Shown here: piece after piece, positions 1 to 7,761 of the stretch
How the letters are laid out: each line of letters starts with the position of its first letter
How positions within the stretch are numbered: the stretch's first letter is position 1
Assembly: GCA_018267365.1 (NCBI GenBank)
Contig: JAFDYQ010000046.1
Coordinates: forward strand, 1-32,791
Origin: Bacteroidota bacterium
Lineage (GTDB): Bacteria; Bacteroidota; Bacteroidia; Chitinophagales; LD1
Length of the DNA: 32,791 nt
Direction of reading: 5' to 3'
The notes under the pieces: generated by a model
Told to the model about the DNA's origin: nothing
Seen by the model: only the letters and a program-made list of their open reading frames with translations
Databases searched by the model: none
Program-made: the position numbers and the translations under genes

Positions 1-1354
1 GGGTAGTCCATGTGCTACCGTTGTTTGAGCTGTATTCTACATTGTAGAGGCCGCTTGCACCGGACGTATTGGTCCAGGTGATCACTTTGCTGCTGAGCGC
101 TGGTAGTACCTCACCACCATTAGGGCTGGTTACGGTGATCACATTACTTGGCAGGATGGTAAAAAAGGCATTGCTGGTGTCACCGTTGGCAGGATTAGAG
201 GTATAGTAGCCACGCACGAGGCACTGGCTGCTGGTGATACCGTTAGGTACTGTCCAGTTGTAGGCAAATGTTTGCGCTGAATAGGTAGATGCAGAGAAGG
301 TAGTCATATAAGTCCACGTAGCCCCCCCATCTGTGCTGTACTCCATATAATATGTGCCGTAGAGGCATATATTTTTGGTGAAGCGTACAGTATAGCTGTT
401 GCAACCCAGCAGGGTATCACCACCATTAGGATATAGTACAGTAAATGGCCGTGCTACAGAGAAGGTAGCATTGCTGATATCATAGAGGCTGGTATTGGAG
501 CTGACAGACGCGCGTACCAGATAGCGCGTACCGGTCAGCGCAGGGGTCGTCCATGTGTAGGAGCCGCTATTGGTAGTAGATGTGGTGATCACGCTCCAGG
601 TCAGGCCGCTATCAGAGCTATACTCCAGTCGCACTGTACCGTAAAAGGTAGACGGATTCCACATAATGGTGTAGTCACAATACTGGGTGAGTAGTTCTCC
701 TCCGTTTGGTGCATAGAGCACCGGCTGGGCAGGTGTGATGGTGAACGGATTGTTAGAAACGTCTGTCATACATCCTGTCTGTGCATCTGTCACACGTACG
801 AGGCAGTTTGTGCTCGGGTTGTTAGGCACAGTCCAGTTATAGGTGCCGGCAGAGGTGGACAAGTTATTGATAACTGTACTCCAGGTAGAGCCGCCATTGA
901 TAGAGTATTCTATATTAAAAGTCAGAGAGGTGCCCTGTATATTCCATGTGATAGGATGGGCTGTACCGGCCTGCCATACTTCACCACCATTGGGAGATGT
1001 GACCACTACTGGTATATGTATGCTAAACAATGCGTCACTGACATCTGTCTTGGTGGTGTCATTCTTGTCTCTCACGCGCACCAGGCAGGTAGTAGATTCT
1101 ACATTAGGTACTGTCCAGACATATTGGCCGTTGGTTACGTTCAGGTTTGATGCTATAGAGGTCCATATAGCCCCCCCGTTGAGCGAGTAGTCTATATTGT
1201 AGTAGTTTGACGTGCCGCTGGCGGTCCACTTGATGGTGTACTGCTGGCAGGAGTATAGCACCTCACCGCCATTGGGCTGGGTGATGGTGATGGACTGCGC
1301 CTGTGTAGTAGTAAAGAAGAATAGGGACAGGATACAGAGTATGAAAGCTCTCAT
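1..1354 (-). CDS. Secreted multi-repeat surface protein, 5' part only (3' end beyond the left edge)
   Basis: This reading frame is open from an ATG at 1354 to base 1; I translated it by hand because it has no stop inside the window. It starts with a signal peptide (residues 1-20, ending TTTQAQ). The rest is at least five repeats of about 90 residues. Each opens with PNGGE or PNGGD, then a T-I-x-W strand, YSxNGGxTW, a YxWTVPN block, CLVRVxD and SNxxFTI. This layout matches the Kre9/KNH-like beta-sandwich repeats common in Bacteroidota exported proteins. A T9SS C-terminal sorting domain would be expected but lies outside the window. A promoter-like site sits just behind the start. Family assignment is from motif memory; the frame and the repeats are seen directly. 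The ligand or role is unknown. Confidence 0.85.
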   Translation of the reverse strand, partial: MRAFILCILSLFFFTTTQAQSITITQPNGGEVLYSCQQYTIKWTASGTSNYYNIDYSLNGGAIWTSIASNLNVTNGQYVWTVPNVESTTCLVRVRDKNDTTKTDVSDALFSIHIPVVVTSPNGGEVWQAGTAHPITWNIQGTSLTFNIEYSINGGSTWSTVINNLSTSAGTYNWTVPNNPSTNCLVRVTDAQTGCMTDVSNNPFTITPAQPVLYAPNGGELLTQYCDYTIMWNPSTFYGTVRLEYSSDSGLTWSVITTSTTNSGSYTWTTPALTGTRYLVRASVSSNTSLYDISNATFSVARPFTVLYPNGGDTLLGCNSYTVRFTKNICLYGTYYMEYSTDGGATWTYMTTFSASTYSAQTFAYNWTVPNGITSSQCLVRGYYTSNPANGDTSNAFFTILPSNVITVTSPNGGEVLPALSSKVITWTNTSGASGLYNVEYSSNNGSTWTT

Positions 1355-1394
1355 GACTAAGGGATGTTTGTTTTTTATGTGGTATTGCGGGGTG

Positions 1395-1424
1395 CGAATA
1401 TAGAATTTTAACAATCCCTCGCAA
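1395..1424 (-). promoter_or_regulatory. Bacteroidota-type promoter for the PNGGE-repeat protein
   Basis: On the minus strand, TTG (complement of 1422-1424) is followed after 19 nt by TATATTCG (complement of 1395-1402), one mismatch from TAnnTTTG. It would start transcription near 1388, about 34 nt before the ATG at 1354. The site lies within an imperfect inverted repeat (8 perfect bases, GTATTGCG at 1382-1389 and its complement at 1420-1427). Confidence 0.5.
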
Positions 1425-1763
1425 TACTACTTTTCGAATATAAATCGCCTGCGAATGTAGATGCCTCAGCTCCAGCCGGCAATTAAAAAATCAGGCATAA
1501 ATCGGAAGTTTGATCACCTTATTTACCCTGACAATTAGCAAACCCCTATCATAACTGCCTACAGATCATGGAGTCGCAAATATTGATACAGATGAAAGAA
1601 AGGAGTCTGCGCTTTTGAATGAGATGTAGAGATTGGTTCTTCAAATACATTATGAATCACATAGTATAGATAGATTGATTCCTTTCCTTGGCTCGCACTC
1701 ATGGAGTCTTAGGGCTATGAAAAATGAGGGAGACTATCAGATAAAATGGATTTATCAAACACG

Positions 1764-1782
1764 GGTCGGTAATATCCCGACC
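1764..1782 (+). promoter_or_regulatory. Short hairpin followed by a T-rich run just before pdhB
   Basis: GGTCGG (1764-1769) pairs with CCGACC (1777-1782) around a 7-nt loop, followed by TTTATTACTTTT. It ends 35 nt before the ATG at 1818. It could be an attenuator or 5' leader hairpin. If TACTTTTA at 1788-1795 is the -7 box, it could instead be a protein site in the promoter. No plus-strand gene lies upstream to need a terminator here. Confidence 0.35.
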
Positions 1783-1817
1783 TTTATTACTTTTACCCCC
1801 GCTAAAAGATAGCTAGT

Positions 1818-2801
1818 ATGAGAAAACTGAGATACCGTGATGCCCTGCGTGAGGCGATGAGCGAAGAGATGCGCCGTGATGAGACAGTGTTTCTGATGGG
1901 CGAGGAAGTGGCAGAATATGATGGGGCCTATAAAGTGAGTCAGGGTATGCTGGCCGAGTTTGGCCCTAAGCGGGTGATAGATACACCTATAGCGGAGCTG
2001 GGTTTTGCGGGTATCGCTGTGGGTGCCGCTATGAACGGGGTACGTCCTATCGTAGAGTTTATGACTTGGAATTTTGCCATACTGGCTATGGACCAGATCA
2101 TCAACGGCTCTGCCAAGATGCTGGCCATGAGCGCAGGTGAGTTTGGCAATCCGATCGTTTTTCGCGGCCCCCAGGGTGCGGCTGGCCAGCTCGGAGCGCA
2201 GCATAGCCAGATGCTCACCAATATGATGGCATCCGTGCCGGGCCTCAAGGTGATCTCGCCATCTAATGGCTATGACGCTAAAGGCCTGCTAAAGTCTGCG
2301 ATCCGCGATAATGACCCGGTGATATTCTTTGAGTCGGAGCAGATGTATGGCGACCCATGCGAACTGCCCGAGGAGGAATACATCATTCCTATAGGCAAAG
2401 CTGACATCAAGCGCGAGGGCAAAGACGTGACCCTAGTATCCTATAATAAGATGATGAAAGTGACGCTGGCTGCAGCAGAGGAACTGGCTAAGGATGGAAT
2501 AGAAGCTGAAGTCATAGACCTGCGCACCATTCGTCCGCTCGACCTGGAGACCATCGTGCGATCGGTGCAAAAGACCAACCGCATCGTGGTGATAGATGAG
2601 TCCTGGCCTTTCACATCGGTAGCCTCTGAGGTGGCCTTCCAGGTGCAGCGCTACGCATTTGACTACCTGGATGCGCCTGTACGCCGTGTGTGCGGTGCCG
2701 ATACAGTGATGCACTACGCACCAAACCTTGTAGACGCCTACATGCCTTCTGTGAAGAAGATCATCGACGCGGTGAAGAGTGTAACCTACACTAAAGCCTA
2801 A
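1818..2801 (+). CDS. pdhB: Pyruvate dehydrogenase E1 component, beta subunit
   Basis: The 327-residue product has the length and layout of E1-beta subunits of 2-oxoacid dehydrogenases, which bind thiamine diphosphate and with E1-alpha decarboxylate pyruvate. The N-terminal Pyr-type domain shows the conserved GEEVAEYDGAYKVS stretch (residues 28-41), TPIAE, MTWNFA and the FRGPQGAAGQLGAQHSQ segment. The C-terminal transketolase-like domain starts near residue 200 with DVTLVSYN and has EVIDLRTIRPLD and DESWPF. No E1-alpha gene is beside it; Bacteroidota often carry the subunits apart, so this is not alarming. A branched-chain 2-oxoacid or acetoin E1-beta is the main alternative. The next gene starts 15 nt downstream and is probably cotranscribed. 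Confidence 0.93.
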   Translation: MRKLRYRDALREAMSEEMRRDETVFLMGEEVAEYDGAYKVSQGMLAEFGPKRVIDTPIAELGFAGIAVGAAMNGVRPIVEFMTWNFAILAMDQIINGSAKMLAMSAGEFGNPIVFRGPQGAAGQLGAQHSQMLTNMMASVPGLKVISPSNGYDAKGLLKSAIRDNDPVIFFESEQMYGDPCELPEEEYIIPIGKADIKREGKDVTLVSYNKMMKVTLAAAEELAKDGIEAEVIDLRTIRPLDLETIVRSVQKTNRIVVIDESWPFTSVASEVAFQVQRYAFDYLDAPVRRVCGADTVMHYAPNLVDAYMPSVKKIIDAVKSVTYTKA

Positions 2802-2816
2802 AAACAACCTTATAAT

Positions 2817-3716
2817 ATGACCACTATCCGTATCATACTCACGGCTATAGCCGCCTGTGCCATACTGTGTGCCGGCGCGCAAACCTATGACCTGAAGCTG
2901 GACCTGAAAAAAGGCCTGAAATATGATCAGTCCATGACCATGAATATGGTGATGGATGAGGCTATAGCCGGACAGCAGATCAAGATGGATATGACGGCTA
3001 ACTTTGGCTACACACAGGAGGTCAAATCAGTAGAATCTAATGGAGACTATGTGATAGAAAGTACGTATGAGCACATAGCCATGAAGGTAAATGCCATGGG
3101 CAGTACGCTGACCTACGACTCTGACCTCAAGAAACAGAAAGATAGTATAGCAGAAATGCTCGGCCAGACTTTCAGCAAGGTGATAGGCAAGAAATTTCTT
3201 ATCACTGTTTCACCGAGGGGAAAGGTGTCTAATGTAACCGGTCTGAAGGAGATACTGGCAGATATGATGGCCAGCAGCACACCCAATGCTGTACAGCTGG
3301 CACAGACCTTCTTTGATGAAGATAAGATCATATCAAACTACTCCTCTGCCTATGGATACTTCCCCGACCATGCGGTGAAAGTAGGCGAAACATGGAGCAA
3401 CCATAATCAGATACAATCTGTGGTGCCCATAGATATGACCAGCGCCTACACGCTGAAAGAAGTGAAAGGCAATACGGCTGTCATAAGCATGGCAGCAGAT
3501 CTGGCTATGAAAAATGACAGCATGGAAGTACAGGGCATGACGGCCAGTATGGATCTGAAAGGCACCTTCACAGGTGACTATAAAATGGATATGAAATCCG
3601 GCCTGCCTACCGCCGGGACTATGGAGATGCCGATCACCGGGACTATGCAGGTGATGAATATGTCTGTACCAATGAATGTGAAATCGAGTCTCGATATGCG
3701 CTGCAAGATCAAGTAA
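2817..3716 (+). CDS. Exported DUF6263-like protein
   Basis: The 299-residue protein begins with a signal peptide (about residues 1-21, ending CAGAQ). It continues as a beta-rich protein with many Met and Asp residues and repeated MxMxM stretches. Segments such as YDLKLDLKKGLKYDQSM near the N-terminus, a central ISPRGKVSNVTG-like block (here TVSPRGKVSNVTG), and a VGETWS motif near residue 195 match the DUF6263 family of Bacteroidota periplasmic or outer-membrane-associated proteins. No enzyme motif is visible and the function is unknown. It follows pdhB by 15 nt, but a metabolic link is not evident. A hairpin follows its stop. Confidence 0.75.
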   Translation: MTTIRIILTAIAACAILCAGAQTYDLKLDLKKGLKYDQSMTMNMVMDEAIAGQQIKMDMTANFGYTQEVKSVESNGDYVIESTYEHIAMKVNAMGSTLTYDSDLKKQKDSIAEMLGQTFSKVIGKKFLITVSPRGKVSNVTGLKEILADMMASSTPNAVQLAQTFFDEDKIISNYSSAYGYFPDHAVKVGETWSNHNQIQSVVPIDMTSAYTLKEVKGNTAVISMAADLAMKNDSMEVQGMTASMDLKGTFTGDYKMDMKSGLPTAGTMEMPITGTMQVMNMSVPMNVKSSLDMRCKIK

Positions 3717-3723
3717 TCGTTTT

Positions 3724-3749
3724 ACCGCAAAAGCGCAGAAACGCAAAGG
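3724..3749 (+). repeat. GCAAA-rich short-period intergenic repeat
   Basis: Directly after the DUF6263 stop codon the bases ACCGCAAAAGC then GCAGAAACGCAAAGG form an 8-9-bp-period motif of CGCAAA/GCGCAG units. I recall similar CGCAAAG-type strings from intergenic regions of many Bacteroidota genomes. The function is unknown. Confidence 0.4.
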
Positions 3750-3752
3750 AAC

Positions 3753-3777
3753 AATGGGATAGCCATGCCATCCCATT
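3753..3777 (+). terminator. Possible terminator hairpin after the pdhB operon
   Basis: AATGGGAT (3753-3760) pairs perfectly with ATCCCATT (3770-3777) around a 9-nt loop, 36 nt after the stop at 3716. There is no long T tract, so it may be a weak terminator or an mRNA 3'-end stabiliser. Confidence 0.4.
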
Positions 3778-3856
3778 TAGCCCGTTAGCGGTCCCTTATT
3801 TATAGAGATGCAAACTTTCTATATGAGGGGATGGCATCGCTGCTTTCCTCATCAGA

Positions 3857-3886
3857 TTTGGAAATATCAGATAATTAGTATCTTTG
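3857..3886 (+). promoter_or_regulatory. Bacteroidota-type promoter for RNase R
   Basis: TTTG (3857-3860), an 18-nt spacer and TATCTTTG (3879-3886, exact match to TAnnTTTG) followed by CACC form the best promoter in the window. The start of transcription would fall near 3893. This leaves a leader of about 270 nt before the RNase R ATG at 4165, unusually long, and it contains the inverted heptamer arrays. Confidence 0.7.
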
Positions 3887-3982
3887 CACCATCTGAGCAG
3901 CGCCTCTCTGCATAGATTGAACCTTCCACACATTGTGGGCAAGAAAAAATATCCCCGCCGTCAGGATACCTATCTTAGTTCG

Positions 3983-4157
3983 AGACATGAGATGTGAGAT
4001 AAGAGACTTGAGACTATTTGTCCCGGTTTTGTCCTCTTTTTCATATCAGCATTCCGAATATTAAAATTTTAACTTATAATAAACACATAGTACGGGACAA
4101 ATGAAGCACTGGCATACCGATTGCCATCTCATGTCTCAATACCCATGTCTCATATCT
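3983..4157. repeat. Opposed heptamer arrays with a perfect 10-bp inverted repeat in the RNase R leader
   Basis: The left arm (3983-4017) is five in-register 7-mers beginning AGA (AGACATG, AGATGTG, AGATAAG, AGACTTG, AGACTAT). It runs into ATTTGTCCCG at 4016-4025. The right arm has CGGGACAAAT at 4093-4102, the exact complement, and then at 4123-4157 five 7-mers of the same family on the other strand (CATGTCT twice, CATATCT and relatives). A 12-bp perfect palindrome TTAAAATTTTAA lies between the arms at 4061-4072. The arms can pair to form a large leader structure that ends 7 nt before the RNase R start codon. Confidence 0.75.
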
Positions 4158-4164
4158 AACAACA

Positions 4165-6456
4165 ATGCCAAAGAAATCAAAAGGTAAAAGTGGCAGCAGC
4201 TTTATCCCAAGAACAAAAAAGGACAAAAGCCCTGCTGGCGCTAAGCCAAACCACAATAACTATAAACCCAAGCATAAGACCGCATCATCGGCCAGACCCG
4301 TACGCGGTGTACAGGACCTCGTGCTGGATACGGTCCGATCACTCGGTAGCAATGCCAACGTGAAAACTGTCTTCTCTATCCTGCTGGGCAAACTGACCAA
4401 CGAGCAGGTCGTAACCTCTCTCAACAGGCTGGAAAATGCCGGCAAGATCAAGGTAGCTCAGAAAGGAAAGATCTTCCTGGAAGGTTCTCCATTTGACTCA
4501 GAGATTGCAGGTGAACGCAAAGCACGCTTTAACGCAAGCTCTAAGGGAGACCTGGTGACAGGTCGCCTGGATGTGACCAAGACCGGTGCCGGCTACCTGC
4601 TGGTAGATGGCGCACCACGCGAGGCCAAGGATATTTTCATCCCACCCAAGTTTCTGAACCATGCGCTGAATGGCGATCATGTGCAGGTGCGCATGCTAGG
4701 CGGCTCCGGCAAAAGACCCGAAGGCCAGGTGGTCAAGATCATCAAGCGGGCACAGGAGAGCTTCTCCGGTGTGTTTGAGCTGCATGAGGGCTTTGGCATG
4801 GTGACACCGGACGAGCGCAGCCTGCGTAGCAAGCTATGGATAGCAGAGGACCGCTTCAATGGCGCTCAGGACGGCGACCGCGTCATAGCTCGCATCCTCT
4901 ACTGGAATGAGAAAGGCAAGCACCCGATGGCCGAGATAGAAGAGATCATCAATGACAAGGCGCAAAACGACCTGGATATGAAGATGATCCTCATCCAGAG
5001 TGGCTTCCACACGGAGTTTCCGCTAGATGCAGTCGCAGAGCTGAATAAAATACCAGACGAGATACCGGCAGCTGAGATAGAGAAGCGCCTGGACTACCGC
5101 GATATCCTTACCTTTACCATAGATCCTGCAGATGCCAAAGATTTTGACGATGCGATCTCATTCCGCACACTCGATAATGGCAACTATGAGATAGGTGTAC
5201 ACATTGCAGACGTATCGCATTACCTGAAAGAAGGCTCAGAACTGGATAAGGAGGCCGAGCGCCGTGCTACATCTGTGTACCTGCCTGACCGTGTGTGCCC
5301 GATGCTGCCTGAGCGGCTATCCAACTTTCTCTGCTCACTGAGGCCCAATGAAGATAAGCTGACCTTCTCTACCATCTTTGAGTTTGACCACAAGAATCAT
5401 ATCGTCCACACGACCATTGCCAAGACGGTGATCCACTCTCGCCGCCGCTTCACCTATGAGGAGGTGCAGGATGTGATAGAGACGGGCCAGGGCGACTATG
5501 TGAAAGAGATACAGGTACTGGACAAGATAGCCAAGAGTATCCGCGCCCGGCGATTTAAGAACGGTGCGATAGCCTTTGAGAAAGATGAAGTGCGCTTTAC
5601 ACTGGATATAGCCGGCAAGCCGATAGGCATCTATCTCAAGAGCCGCAAGGATGCGCACCTGCTGATAGAGGACTACATGCTCCTGAGCAATGAGACCATC
5701 GCAAAGTATGGCTCGAAGCTCAGTCTCAAGAAGCCGCCGTACCCTTTTGTATACCGGGTACATGACAAGCCGAATGAAGAGAAACTGATGCAGTTATCGC
5801 TGGTAGCCAAGCGCTTTGGATACACTATCCGCTTTGAAGATCCCAAGCAGGTCTCAGAGACACTCAACAATATGCTGAAGAAAATAGAGGGCCGCCCCGA
5901 GCAGCATATACTGGAGACACTGGCCGTACGCTCCATGGCCAAAGCCGAGTACACCACCAAAAATCTCGGCCACTATGGCCTGGCTATGGACTACTACACG
6001 CACTTCACCTCTCCTATCCGCCGCTATCCCGATGTGATGGTGCACCGGCTGGTATATGAGGAGCTGAATAACCTGCCACACAAGCTGACCCCGGAGGAGC
6101 TGGAGAACTACTGCCGCAACTCATCTCTCATGGAGCGCAAGGCTATGGAGGCAGAGCGGGAGGCTACCAAGTACAAGCAGGTAGAGTTTCTGGAAGGGCA
6201 TATAGGTGAGGAATTTGATGGCATCATCACTGGTGTCACAGCCCGCGGCATCTTCGTAGAAATGATAGAGAATAAGTGCGAAGGCATGGTAGGGCTGGAC
6301 GATATGCCGGCAGATGACTATATATACGATGAGTCTGTGATCCGCCTCACTGCCCGCCGCAGTGGCAAACATTATGATATAGGCATGCCTGCGCGTGTGA
6401 AACTGAAGCGCGCGGACCGACAGGAACGCAGGATAGATCTTATCCTGATAGACTGA
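4165..6456 (+). CDS. rnr: Ribonuclease R (3'-5' exoribonuclease, RNB family)
   Basis: The 763-residue protein degrades structured RNA processively from the 3' end in the cytoplasm. Its domains are a Lys/Ser-rich basic N-terminal tail (residues 1-45), a winged-helix-like segment (about 50-110), two cold-shock RNA-binding domains (about 120-270), the RNB catalytic domain (about 310-640) and an S1 domain (about 680-763). The metal-binding catalytic motif DPADAKDFDDA is at residues 320-330 with all Asp residues present. Other RNB blocks visible are YEIGVHIADVSHYL, YLPDRVCPMLPERLSN and YTHFTSPIRRYPD. Length and order are normal for RNase R. It has its own promoter with a long structured leader. 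RNase II is less likely because of the basic N-terminus and the S1 arrangement. Confidence 0.96.
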   Translation: MPKKSKGKSGSSFIPRTKKDKSPAGAKPNHNNYKPKHKTASSARPVRGVQDLVLDTVRSLGSNANVKTVFSILLGKLTNEQVVTSLNRLENAGKIKVAQKGKIFLEGSPFDSEIAGERKARFNASSKGDLVTGRLDVTKTGAGYLLVDGAPREAKDIFIPPKFLNHALNGDHVQVRMLGGSGKRPEGQVVKIIKRAQESFSGVFELHEGFGMVTPDERSLRSKLWIAEDRFNGAQDGDRVIARILYWNEKGKHPMAEIEEIINDKAQNDLDMKMILIQSGFHTEFPLDAVAELNKIPDEIPAAEIEKRLDYRDILTFTIDPADAKDFDDAISFRTLDNGNYEIGVHIADVSHYLKEGSELDKEAERRATSVYLPDRVCPMLPERLSNFLCSLRPNEDKLTFSTIFEFDHKNHIVHTTIAKTVIHSRRRFTYEEVQDVIETGQGDYVKEIQVLDKIAKSIRARRFKNGAIAFEKDEVRFTLDIAGKPIGIYLKSRKDAHLLIEDYMLLSNETIAKYGSKLSLKKPPYPFVYRVHDKPNEEKLMQLSLVAKRFGYTIRFEDPKQVSETLNNMLKKIEGRPEQHILETLAVRSMAKAEYTTKNLGHYGLAMDYYTHFTSPIRRYPDVMVHRLVYEELNNLPHKLTPEELENYCRNSSLMERKAMEAEREATKYKQVEFLEGHIGEEFDGIITGVTARGIFVEMIENKCEGMVGLDDMPADDYIYDESVIRLTARRSGKHYDIGMPARVKLKRADRQERRIDLILID

Positions 6457-6461
6457 GTATT

Positions 6462-6494
6462 TTTGACCTGATTCAAAATTTCTCCTTAAATTTG
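6462..6494 (+). promoter_or_regulatory. Bacteroidota-type promoter for the PepSY-like gene
   Basis: TTTG (6462-6465), 21 nt, and TAAATTTG (6487-6494, exact TAnnTTTG) lie between the RNase R stop and the ATG at 6514. The predicted start is near 6501, giving a very short leader. It may also feed the pigment operon, which begins 21 nt after the PepSY-like gene. Confidence 0.6.
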
Positions 6495-6513
6495 AGTAAA
6501 TAGTAAATCGACC

Positions 6514-6969
6514 ATGACTAAAATATTGATCTCTTTATCTGTTGCTGCGGTTTTAAGTTTCCATGCCATGGCTCAGCAGACAGCCCTGCCGGCCAGTAAA
6601 GTACCCCAAAATGTATTGAACTCCTTTCAGAGTGCCAATCCTAACGTGAGCAATGTGACCTGGACTGAGGAGCAGGGATACTTCGAGCCAAACTGGACTC
6701 AAAACGGACAGCAACATACAGGCTACATGGATCTGAAGGGCAAATATATCCAGACCGTGGTAAAGGTAGGCGCTACTGCCCTTCCGGCTGCTGCTGCTGC
6801 CTATATCCATGATAATTATAATGGCCAGATAATATCTGAGGCAGGCAGGATTGATTTCCCGCAAAACCTTCCATCCCGTTTCTATGCCAGACTAGGCGAT
6901 GGCAAACAACTCCTTTTTGACAAGGATGGCAAGTTCATCTATATCACTCAGAACGTACTAAAGCAGTAA
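6514..6969 (+). CDS. Exported PepSY-like (BLIP-fold-like) protein
   Basis: This is a 151-residue protein with a signal peptide (1-20, ending HAMAQ). It resembles the PepSY-like family of small Bacteroidota periplasmic proteins. The segment PQNVLNSFQSANPNVSNVTW, with EQGYFEPNW, is the typical first half. A second half begins near residue 88 (PAAAAAYIHDNY) and ends LLFDKDGKFIYIT. Such proteins are compared to beta-lactamase-inhibitor folds, but their ligands are mostly unknown. It has its own promoter and sits 21 nt before the first gene of the pigment operon, so it could be either the first gene of that operon or an unrelated neighbour. Confidence 0.8.
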   Translation: MTKILISLSVAAVLSFHAMAQQTALPASKVPQNVLNSFQSANPNVSNVTWTEEQGYFEPNWTQNGQQHTGYMDLKGKYIQTVVKVGATALPAAAAAYIHDNYNGQIISEAGRIDFPQNLPSRFYARLGDGKQLLFDKDGKFIYITQNVLKQ

Positions 6970-6990
6970 TCCTGCTCTAAAGATACTCTC

Positions 6991-7761
6991 TTGAATAAGC
7001 ACACCGCGATCAACGTCCTTTTTGCCGTATCGCTCTTGTGCTTATTTTTTTTGCACCTCAGTCATGGTATGGCCTGGTACTTGTATGTAGTGCTGGTCTT
7101 ACTGTACACGGGTATCTCGGCGGCGGGCTCCTATTTCATCGGGCTCAGCTACTTCCTGTACTCATACACCAGGGCTGCTGGCATACAAAGGCACATAGCC
7201 ATCACCTTTGATGATGGTCCAAATGAAAAAACGGGAGTGATCCTCGACATTCTGAAAGAAAATAAAGCCCCGGCCACCTTCTTTTGCATCGGTCAAAACA
7301 TCCCCGGCAATGAGGCCATTCTCAAACGCATGGCTGAGGAGGGACACCTGATAGGCAATCACAGCTACAGGCATCGCCACTCCTTTCCTCTCCAGCAGCC
7401 GCAGATCATAGCAGCAGAGATCGCACAGTGCAATGCAGCCATAGAGGGAGTGACAGGCCAGACACCGCGCTTATTCCGGCCACCGTTTGGTGTGACCGAT
7501 CCTATGGTGGCGCGGGGCATAGCTATGAGCGGCATGTATAGTATAGGCTGGAGCATGCGGAGCTATGATACTGTAGTAAAAGATCCGCAGAAGCTACTGA
7601 GCAAAGTGAGCCGCGCCGGTGCCGGCGATATCATTTTATTTCATGAGGCTGGTATACATACCGCCGCCATCCTATCCCAATTTATCCAAAACGTCCGCGC
7701 CAAAGGTTTGGAAATCGTACCTTTGGACCGCTTATTGGATATAGACGCATATGACAAATAG
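6991..7761 (+). CDS. Polysaccharide deacetylase family protein (NodB-like), first gene of the pigment operon
   Basis: The 256-residue product starts with TTG at 6991. The next in-frame ATG (residue 27) would cut into the hydrophobic N-terminal segments (about 8-24 and 29-52), so TTG is preferred. The NodB domain follows with all main motifs: ITFDDGP (71-77, catalytic Asp74 and metal Asp75), NHSYRH (H124 and H128 as metal ligands), RPPFG, and LFHEAG for the catalytic His near the C-terminus. It should remove acyl groups from an N- or O-acylated sugar or a related amide or ester at the membrane. Members of this family occur in Bacteroidota flexirubin clusters, where the substrate is not established. 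Its stop overlaps the LolA-like start by 11 nt. Confidence 0.85.
   Translation: MNKHTAINVLFAVSLLCLFFLHLSHGMAWYLYVVLVLLYTGISAAGSYFIGLSYFLYSYTRAAGIQRHIAITFDDGPNEKTGVILDILKENKAPATFFCIGQNIPGNEAILKRMAEEGHLIGNHSYRHRHSFPLQQPQIIAAEIAQCNAAIEGVTGQTPRLFRPPFGVTDPMVARGIAMSGMYSIGWSMRSYDTVVKDPQKLLSKVSRAGAGDIILFHEAGIHTAAILSQFIQNVRAKGLEIVPLDRLLDIDAYDK

Larger units (their letters stand above)
1355..1817. other. Divergent intergenic region without a recognisable gene
   Basis: This 463-bp spacer separates the minus-strand repeat protein from the plus-strand pdhB-like gene. The left part holds the minus-strand promoter and its inverted repeat. The right end holds a short hairpin at 1764-1782. Between them (about 1430-1760) the sequence is AT-rich, and I see no RNA gene, no convincing ORF and no clear TAnnTTTG box pointing at pdhB. 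The nearest candidate for pdhB is TACTTTTA at 1788-1795, which has no good partner at -33. Confidence 0.6.
3717..4164. other. Intergenic region between the pdhB operon and RNase R
   Basis: This 448-bp stretch holds, in order, the GCAAA-rich repeat, a hairpin, the RNase R promoter and the inverted heptamer element, all listed separately. No protein-coding ORF with support and no tRNA-like fold was seen in it. Confidence 0.6.

Noticed and set aside
1755..2882. Long minus-strand ORFs opposite pdhB (about 100-149 residues)
   Set aside because: They lie antisense to a strongly conserved enzyme gene, have Cys/His-rich unnatural composition and no motif; they are frame shadows.
4075..4080. A TATAAT hexamer in the RNase R leader that could be read as a sigma70 -10 box
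   Set aside because: Bacteroidota primary promoters use TAnnTTTG; a strong one is present at 3857-3886, and the hexamer sits in an AT-rich stretch with no -33 partner.
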